DNA of 11,811 bases from CAYVTV01 sp964454295 (GTDB lineage: Bacteria; Bacteroidota; Bacteroidia; Bacteroidales; GCA-2748055). The position numbers and the translations under genes are program-made. Positions 6,727-11,811 of the stretch are shown one piece after another. The DNA lies in NCBI GenBank assembly GCA_964454295.1, contig CAYVTV010000127.1:1-11811 (forward strand), written 5' to 3'. The notes beneath the pieces were generated by a model. It saw nothing but the letters and a program-made list of their open reading frames with translations, was not told the origin of the DNA and searched no databases. The first letter of the stretch is position 1. Each line of letters starts with the position of its first letter.

Positions 6727-7467
6727 ATGAACAACTCTTTACTATTCGAATTTATTGGCACGGCCGTCCTTATACTTATGGGTGACGGTGTGGTGGCCAA
6801 TACAGTGTTAAAAGGCACTAAAAGCCAGGGTGCAGGCTGGGTAAATATAACCTTTGGCTGGGGTCTGGGTGTATTCCTTGCAGTTATCATTGCCGGACCG
6901 CATTCCGGCGCCCATATTAACCCGGCTGTTTCAATCGGACTGGCAACTGCCGGATTGTTCCCCTGGGCATACGTTCCGGGTTACATTGTTGCGCAGATGC
7001 TTGGAGGCTTCTTTGGTGCCGCACTGGTTTATTTCTATTTCAAACCTCATTTTGGCCTGACAGAAGATAAGAATGCCAAACTGGCTGTTTTCTGCACAGG
7101 TCCCGCTATCCGCAATCTTCCCCATAATATGTTCTGTGAAATTGTCGGCACTTTTGTACTGATATTTGTCATACTCCATTTCACCGAACCGTCATTATGT
7201 ACGGTTAATGCTGCAAGTGTCAGTGTAGGACTGGGATCAATAGGAGCATTGCCTGTAGCCCTCCTGGTTGTCGGTATTGGTATGTCTCTCGGAGGTACCA
7301 CCGGTTATGCTATTAATCCTGCCCGCGACCTGGGTCCCCGCATTGCACATGCCGTTTTACCTGTTGCTGATAAAAGAGACAGCGACTGGGGATATTCATG
7401 GGTGCCCGTTATCGGCCCCGCTCTGGGAGCAGTACTTGCCGCCGGTATTTATTTTCTGGTGAGCTGA
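6727..7467 (+). CDS. glpF: Glycerol uptake facilitator (aquaglyceroporin)
   Basis: MIP-family inner-membrane channel for facilitated diffusion of glycerol. The product is 246 aa with about six hydrophobic segments. Both pore-lining NPA motifs are present, GAHINPAV (Asn65) and GYAINPARDLGPR (Asn197). The Asp after NPAR is characteristic of glycerol facilitators rather than water-only aquaporins, and Arg200 is the selectivity-filter arginine. The N-terminus LLFEFIGTAVLILMGDGVVAN is typical of bacterial GlpF. The ATG at 6727 fits the family start and has no Shine-Dalgarno. It lies 300 bp after glpK with a MITE-like element between, and no clear promoter boxes in the 64 bp between that element and the ATG. 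Co-transcription with glpDK is probable but not shown. Confidence 0.96.
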   Translation: MNNSLLFEFIGTAVLILMGDGVVANTVLKGTKSQGAGWVNITFGWGLGVFLAVIIAGPHSGAHINPAVSIGLATAGLFPWAYVPGYIVAQMLGGFFGAALVYFYFKPHFGLTEDKNAKLAVFCTGPAIRNLPHNMFCEIVGTFVLIFVILHFTEPSLCTVNAASVSVGLGSIGALPVALLVVGIGMSLGGTTGYAINPARDLGPRIAHAVLPVADKRDSDWGYSWVPVIGPALGAVLAAGIYFLVS

Positions 7468-7498
7468 AATTCTATTCAGGACAGGAAGTTTATGGCAA

Positions 7499-7583
7499 GT
7501 GACAGGTGACATGTGACGGTGACAGGTGACAGGTGACGGGTGAGGGATCACGCTATCACGCTATCACGGGATCAAGTGATAAC
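7499..7583 (+). repeat. GTGACAG 7-mer array followed by GGGATCAC/GCTATCAC 8-mer array after glpF
   Basis: From 7499 there are seven near-tandem words of the GTGACAG type (variants GTGACAT, GTGACG, GTGACGG), mostly 7 bp. At 7544 the period changes to 8 bp: GGGATCAC, GCTATCAC, GCTATCAC, GGGATCAA, GTGATAAC. The block 7544-7578 matches the block after lysS (256-290, minus strand) at 31 of 35 positions, and both read the same way relative to the gene they follow. Neither period is a multiple of three, and no protein is suggested. Confidence 0.75.
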
Positions 7584-7617
7584 TCAATTATCATTAGTCA
7601 TTTTTCCAGGGGGAGAT

Positions 7618-7710
7618 CCCTCAATTACTCAATTACTCAATTAATCAATTACTCGATTACTCGATTACTCGATTACTCAATTAATCACTCAACCACTCAT
7701 CCACGTAACC
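7618..7710 (+). repeat. TCAATTAC 8-bp tandem array, left of recJ
   Basis: Eight uninterrupted 8-bp units run from 7621 to 7684: TCAATTAC twice, TCAATTAA, TCAATTAC, TCGATTAC three times, TCAATTAA. They are followed by TCACTCAACCACTCATCC and ACGTAACC. The reverse complement of this design, with the same order of variant units and the same CCACRTAACC end, lies at 9682-9790 on the other side of recJ. There are no unique spacers, so it is not a CRISPR array. A plus-strand frame across it (7533-7796) is repeat translation only. Confidence 0.8.
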
Positions 7711-7712
7711 TG

Positions 7713-7768
7713 TTTGCCTTTTCCCATTTCCCTTTTGCCTTTTCCCTTTTTCCTTTTCCCATTTCCCT
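7713..7768 (+). repeat. Polypyrimidine 7-bp-word array
   Basis: Eight consecutive 7-bp words: TTTGCCT, TTTCCCA, TTTCCCT, TTTGCCT, TTTCCCT, TTTTCCT, TTTCCCA, TTTCCCT, then CCCCTTCCTCC. The plus strand is almost entirely C/T, so the tract could form triplex (H-DNA) structures. It abuts the 8-bp array ending at 7710. From here to 7921 the spacer is ordinary AT-rich sequence in which I see nothing but the recJ control signals. Confidence 0.65.
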
Positions 7769-7921
7769 CCCCTTCCTCCAAAAATTTCCTTCATAAGAAG
7801 CAGTTTTTTAACAAAATATTCCATAAATACTAGATGCTTATTAAGAGTGCGTTATGTCATTTTACACTTTTAATATTGATCTGATAACACCTAAACCGGA
7901 TTTTATTTGACTTCTTATTAC

Positions 7922-7951
7922 TATTTTTGTACTTCCTGATATCAGGGGGAG
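7922..7951 (+). promoter_or_regulatory. recJ -7 box and ribosome-binding site
   Basis: TATTTTTG at 7922-7929 matches the -7 TAnnTTTG consensus exactly. No TTTG lies at the expected 19-21 bp upstream, so the -33 half is missing or degenerate. AGGGGGAG at 7944-7951 is a strong Shine-Dalgarno 8 nt before the ATG at 7960. This is the only clear Shine-Dalgarno in the window, and it decides the recJ start over a TTG at 7927 that lies inside the -7 box. Confidence 0.5.
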
Positions 7952-7959
7952 AACTTTAT

Positions 7960-9678
7960 ATGGTCAGCAAGAACTGGATAATTAAGGAACAGGGAAATCC
8001 CGGGGAAATCATATCCCTTCAGCAGGCTCTTGGAGTAAGCAGACCGGTATCCTGTTTATTGGTGCAGAGGGGTATAAAAACCTTTGAGGAAGCAAAGGCC
8101 TTTTTTCGTCCTGATCTCAATAACCTGCACGATCCTTTTCTGATGAAGGATATGCATAAAGCAGTACAAAGAATACAACGCGCTATAAAGAGCAACGAGT
8201 CATTATTGATATACGGCGATTATGATGTTGATGGCACCACTTCCGTAGCCATGGTATTCAGCTATTTTCAAAAGTACTTCAAAAATATTGATTATTATAT
8301 TCCCGACAGAGACACTGAAGGTTACGGTATCTCTTACAAGGCTATCGATTATGCTGCAGCAAATGGTTACAAACTGATAATTGCACTCGATTGCGGTATT
8401 AAAGCAGTGGAAAAAATTAAATACGGAAAAGACCAGGGGATAGAATTCATTGTTTGCGATCATCATACCCCCGGTGCTTCCATACCCCATGCTGAAGCAG
8501 TACTGGACCCTAAACAGAATGATTGCAGTTATCCATATAAAGAATTGTCAGGCTGTGGAGTAGGATTTAAACTGTTGCAGGCCTTTCATTCAGCACAGGG
8601 ATTACCATTTTCCGATCTCGCGGGATATCTCGATCTGGTGGCAGTGAGCATCGCTTCCGATATTGTTCCGATTACAGGAGAGAACCGTATTCTCGCATTC
8701 CACGGGCTGAAGGAGATAAATGAAAATCCTTCAACCGGTATCCGGACAATAATAAAACTATCAGGTATTGAAGGGAAAAAAATTACTATTGAAGATATTG
8801 TTTTCAAAATAGGCCCCAGGATCAATGCTGCCGGAAGAATGGAATCGGGAAAAAAATCGGTTGATCTGCTCATTTCACAGGATGAAAAAGAGGCCATACT
8901 GATGGGTGAAAAGATCAATGATTATAATTCCACACGGAGAAATGTGGATTCCCTTATAACCCAGGAAGCTTTATCTGTTATTCAGTCTGACCCGAAATTA
9001 CAGAACAGGAAATCAACCGTACTGTTCAATCCCGACTGGCATAAAGGGGTAATTGGAATAGTAGCAAGCCGTTAGCTGGATTATTATAACCGCCCCACGC
9101 TCATCCTTACCCGGTCGAAAGGAAAGGCAGCAGGCTCTCCCCGTTCAGTTAACGGTTTCGACATTTACCAGGCCATTGAAGGATGCAGTGATCTTCTTGA
9201 AAACTTCGGGGGACATAAATATGCGGCTGGACTTACTCTCAAAATGCAAAATATTGCATTATTCCAGAAAAAATTTGAGGAAATTGTAAACAGAACCATT
9301 CATCCTGAACAGCTGGTTCCGGTAGTTGAGATTGACACAGAACTGGATCTTAGCGAAGTAGATGATAAATTGCTCAGAATACTACAGCAATTTCAGCCTT
9401 TCGGACCTGAAAATATGGCTCCTGTTTTTTTTACCGAAAATGTGGCCGATAATGGTGACGGGAAGGTGGTAGGAGCAACAGGCGAACATTTAAAGTTGTA
9501 TCTTATCCAGGAAGAAGATCCTTATAAAGTCTATCCTGCCATCGCCTTCCAACAGGGGCATAACTTCCCCGCTATCTCACAGGGACACGCTTTCGATATC
9601 TGCTATTCCATCGAAGAAAATGAATTCAGGGGAGAAACAAACCTGCAGCTGAACATTAAGGATATCAAAACGGATTAG
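7960..9678 (+). pseudogene. recJ: Single-stranded-DNA exonuclease RecJ, interrupted by an in-frame TAG
   Basis: RecJ is a 5'-3' ssDNA exonuclease of the DHH phosphoesterase family, acting in RecF-type recombination and mismatch repair. The frame totals 572 codons, full length for the family. The DHH domain holds GDYDVDGTTS (catalytic Asp87, 89 and 91), ALDCGI, CDHHTPG (Asp167-His168-His169) and DLVAVSIASDIVPI. The DHHA1 domain holds GPRINAAGRM, HKGVIGIVASR, GSPRSVNGFDIYQAIEG and FGGHKYAAG (GGH at 417-419). A C-terminal OB-type region includes LQQFQPFGPENMAPVF. Codon 372 (9073-9075) is TAG, inside the conserved segment VASR-x-L-D-Y-Y, where homologues usually have Leu. The frame is otherwise open to the TAG at 9676. 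As read, the product stops at 371 aa without the GGH region. No plausible restart exists before ATG 9244, past the GGH. A TTG-to-TAG mutation or sequencing error is most likely. Confidence 0.85.
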
Positions 9679-9681
9679 GGA

Positions 9682-9790
9682 ATAGGTGGTTATGTGGATG
9701 AGTGATTAATTGAGTAATTGAGTAATTGAGTAATTGAGTAATTGAGTAATTGAGTAATTGATTAATTGAGTAATTGAGTAATTGAGTTAC
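9682..9790 (-). repeat. 8-bp tandem array right of recJ, inverted copy of the one at 7618
   Basis: After GTGGTTATGTGGATGAGT, ten 8-bp units run from 9704 to 9783: GATTAATT, GAGTAATT six times, GATTAATT, GAGTAATT twice, then GAGTTAC. Read on the minus strand this repeats the architecture of 7618-7710: TCAATTAC units, one TCAATTAA, a run of identical units, TCAATTAA, then TCACTCATCCAC and a TAACC end. It begins 3 nt after the recJ stop and fills most of the convergent gap to the HHH gene. No rho-independent terminator is apparent. Confidence 0.8.
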
Positions 9791-9806
9791 GGAAGGAATT
9801 TGGAAT

Positions 9807-9848
9807 TTATACTCTTACCTGAACCTTAATTTGCGCTTGATCTCTTAT
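9807..9848 (-). other. In-frame tail beyond the HHH gene stop that echoes its last beta-strand
   Basis: Immediately after the TAG at 9849-9851, the same frame stays open for 13 codons to a TAA (9807-9809), reading IRDQAQIKVQVRV. The segment IKVQVRV matches the true C-terminus IKVQLRV at 6 of 7 residues, 16 codons further on, and most base differences between the two copies are at synonymous third positions. It may be an old duplication of the terminal strand, now outside the gene or reached by readthrough. Confidence 0.45.
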
Positions 9849-11811
9849 CTAAAATTTAACCCTCAGCTGTACCTTTATCCCCGAATCTGTTGCTGAACGT
9901 ACCAGGTCAGCACCGGATCCCCTTACAATGTCCCCGTCATATAAACTCAGGTAATACTTACACCATAACTCATAGTGTCGGAGAATATTTACTCTTGCCA
10001 TAATTGAAAACCTGCTTCCGTTTCCGTATAATACCGGTACAGAATATTCATACAGGATATCATGCTCATAGATATAGATCCTGTTGCGCCAGTCAGATAT
10101 ATCAAATAGTCCATAAGAAAGCCAGAATGCAAACAGTTTTTCTGCCGGTTTAAATATGAGTTTTTGCCCGAGATAATATCCTTCTTCACTGTTTTCTCTT
10201 TCCCTGAAACCGGTTTGCTCATACCTGGTCTCAAGACCCAGACTCTCATTTATGGAATAATTATAACATAATCTCCAGGAACCTGAATAGTGTTTTTCTG
10301 TGAGATCAATACCGGTTTCCATCCTGTTTACTTTCTTTTGCTGACAACTTGTTTTATGTCTTATTGTAATTATGTTTTCCCTGTTCAGGGTGAAGGTGGC
10401 GTTTAGATAATAATCGTTTCCTGATGAAGGTTGAGGAATATTCTGCCTTAACCAGGGAAAGGAATAATGATCCGCGTAACATGAAAGGGTTACAAATGGG
10501 AAAGGATAAAAGTTCAGTCCTAAATAAAATCCTTCTTCATTTGCAGTTGCAGACGATTTCCCGAATGATGCAGATAAAAACGCAACATATTCAGGGGAAT
10601 ATCTCCGGTGAACGGCCGACAGGCTAACAAGGGGGTGCAATTGTGCCAGTAATCCGTTTAACAATGCCGGGTGATGATCATAATCCAGAGCCCATTCTCC
10701 AAAGATAATCAGTTTACCGAGGTTAAGGCGGTAATGAATCCCTGTGTTAAGGAAGCTTGTTTTGTATGTTGGCGGCACTGCGTATGAGTGATAAAGAGCT
10801 ATTTCCCTGTTATGGTTAAATGAAGAATGAACTCCTGTAATTCCAAGAATAAGCTTGTTAAAGTTCCGGGTGATATTGAATCCCGCATCCGATTGCCTGA
10901 GGGTGTTCCTGTTGATGTTTTCACTTATATTTCTGTGTAATCCGGAAGAGTAAATTGTGGTGAAGTATGAAACGCTGTCACTTTCAGTGATCAGATACTT
11001 AAGCCTTGCATCCTTTAATACAGAGGAAAAGAAGACCGTGTAAAAGGTCTTCCCTGTTTTTACTTCTGCAGCTAACCCTCTCAGGTTACCCGATTCTGAG
11101 GATGAGAGGCTTTTTCTCACGCCATCCGTTACGGGTATGATCATAGCACTTGAAGCTCTTGAAATAAATGAACAGCCTGCTATCAGGCCCTGTCCGTATC
11201 CCGCTTTAAAATCTCCGATAATAAGTTTTCCCGGTTTGTTCCTCCTCTTCAGTTCTAAATAGGCAGTCAGGTGGTCAGGTCTGTTTTTGTTGAAAGTTGA
11301 AAGGAAGGGTTCACCTGCATCCTTTTCAATAAGGATTCCGGCTTTTATTCCTGTGCTCAGGGTTAACTCATCTCTGGCAAGGAAATACTGATTGTTTCCC
11401 ATGAATTTTTTCAGACTGTCAGCATCTTCTGAGAACCCTGCCGGAAACTCAAATTTTCTTTTATAACGTATTATCAGATCATTTCTGACATATTTCCTGG
11501 TTTTTACCGGGCTTATCATCCCGCATTCCGAAATGTTGATAAACAATTGCAGTTTTTCAATCACATCTTTCTGTAAACCGGGCACAAGCTGTAATTCATT
11601 AATTGATAAAAAGTCTCCGAATTCCAGTCTGTACAGGATAATACTATTTAGCTGGAACTCAGTTAAAAAAAATATTTTCCTTAATTCATCAATCCCTGCT
11701 TTATTGATATTCAATGGGTTTTTCTGAAGTTCTGCCAGGTCCTCCAGTAATCGTTGCGTTAATTCCTCATCTTCTGTGTGTTCGGTTATTTCTTCTAATA
11801 AGAGGGAGAAT
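9849..11811 (-). CDS. Helix-hairpin-helix / outer-membrane-type protein (partial, N-terminus off the right edge)
   Basis: At least 653 codons lie in the window. The frame is still open at 11811 (FSLLLEEITEHTEDEEL, then LLEDLAELQKNPLNINKAG), so the start and any signal peptide are outside. A TTG at 11714 is not the real start. An N-terminal ComEA-like helix-hairpin-helix pair follows: NINKAGIDELRKIFFLTEFQ, where the first hairpin lacks the usual GIG, then FLSINELQLVPGLQKDVIEKL with an intact PG hairpin. About 500 residues of alternating hydrophobic/aromatic strands come next. They include GDFKAGYGQGL, a signature I associate with a Bacteroidota family annotated only as helix-hairpin-helix proteins, and end in VQLRVKF. 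A terminal Phe is typical of outer-membrane beta-barrels assembled by BAM. The function is not established; DNA binding at the envelope is possible. It is convergent with recJ. Confidence 0.8.
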   Translation of the reverse strand, partial: FSLLLEEITEHTEDEELTQRLLEDLAELQKNPLNINKAGIDELRKIFFLTEFQLNSIILYRLEFGDFLSINELQLVPGLQKDVIEKLQLFINISECGMISPVKTRKYVRNDLIIRYKRKFEFPAGFSEDADSLKKFMGNNQYFLARDELTLSTGIKAGILIEKDAGEPFLSTFNKNRPDHLTAYLELKRRNKPGKLIIGDFKAGYGQGLIAGCSFISRASSAMIIPVTDGVRKSLSSSESGNLRGLAAEVKTGKTFYTVFFSSVLKDARLKYLITESDSVSYFTTIYSSGLHRNISENINRNTLRQSDAGFNITRNFNKLILGITGVHSSFNHNREIALYHSYAVPPTYKTSFLNTGIHYRLNLGKLIIFGEWALDYDHHPALLNGLLAQLHPLVSLSAVHRRYSPEYVAFLSASFGKSSATANEEGFYLGLNFYPFPFVTLSCYADHYSFPWLRQNIPQPSSGNDYYLNATFTLNRENIITIRHKTSCQQKKVNRMETGIDLTEKHYSGSWRLCYNYSINESLGLETRYEQTGFRERENSEEGYYLGQKLIFKPAEKLFAFWLSYGLFDISDWRNRIYIYEHDILYEYSVPVLYGNGSRFSIMARVNILRHYELWCKYYLSLYDGDIVRGSGADLVRSATDSGIKVQLRVKF

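Noticed and set aside
7533..7796. 87-codon plus-strand frame with periodic NYSIT-type peptide
   Set aside because: It is a direct translation of the 8-bp and 7-bp arrays; the period is not a multiple of three and there is no gene context.
7789..7812. Intrinsic terminator CTTC-ATAA-GAAG followed by TTTTTT
   Set aside because: The stem is only 4 bp and AT-rich; too weak to call.
9073..9678. TAG used as a sense codon in this organism
   Set aside because: No other conserved gene in the window has an internal TAG, and TAG serves as the natural stop of glpD, recJ and the HHH gene, so one lesion or error is simpler.
7621..9783. CRISPR array at 7621-7684 or 9704-9783
   Set aside because: Units are 8 bp with no unique spacers and no cas genes nearby.

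Overview
The window looks like a chromosomal segment from a Bacteroidota bacterium, most likely Bacteroidales/Marinilabiliales. This is inferred from four things. There are exact -33 TTTG / -7 TAnnTTTG promoters with 19-bp spacers. The lysyl-tRNA synthetase is 576 aa with the C-terminal extension typical of that phylum. There is a helix-hairpin-helix plus outer-membrane-type protein carrying the G-D-x-x-x-G-x-G-Q-G-L signature of a Bacteroidota family. Shine-Dalgarno sequences are mostly absent. The spacers are crowded with short-word repeats.

Layout. Left edge (1-304): the right end of an inverted-repeat (MITE-like) element, a short perfect palindrome, and an 8-bp-word array downstream of lysS. 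305-2035 (-): lysS, with its own promoter at 2063-2093. 2103-2182: a long hairpin between glpR and the lysS promoter. 2183-2950 (-): a DeoR-family regulator, glpR. 2951-3292: the divergent control region, with an exact glpR promoter, three candidate operators made of TTTCG half-sites 10 bp apart, and a 161-bp decamer-repeat palindrome in the middle. 3293-7467 (+): glpD, glpK and glpF, with a complete 219-bp MITE-like element between glpK and glpF. 7468-7921: a stack of different 7- and 8-bp tandem-word arrays. 7960-9678 (+): recJ, interrupted by one in-frame TAG. 9682-9790: an 8-bp array that is the reverse complement in design of the one upstream of recJ. 9849-11811 (-): a partial HHH/beta-barrel-type gene running off the right edge.

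Function. The core is a glycerol-use regulon. GlpF admits glycerol, GlpK phosphorylates it to sn-glycerol-3-phosphate, and GlpD oxidises that to dihydroxyacetone phosphate while passing electrons to the quinone pool. GlpR probably represses both glpD-glpK(-glpF) and itself through the TTTCG operators. lysS, recJ and the HHH gene are unrelated neighbours.

The most unusual material is non-coding. Nearly every gene 3' end is followed by tandem arrays of degenerate 7- or 8-bp words. Two of these arrays (after lysS and after glpF) match at 31 of 35 positions and have the same orientation relative to the gene they follow. No tRNA, rRNA, CRISPR array or transposase gene was found, and no clear new multi-gene defence or biosynthetic system.
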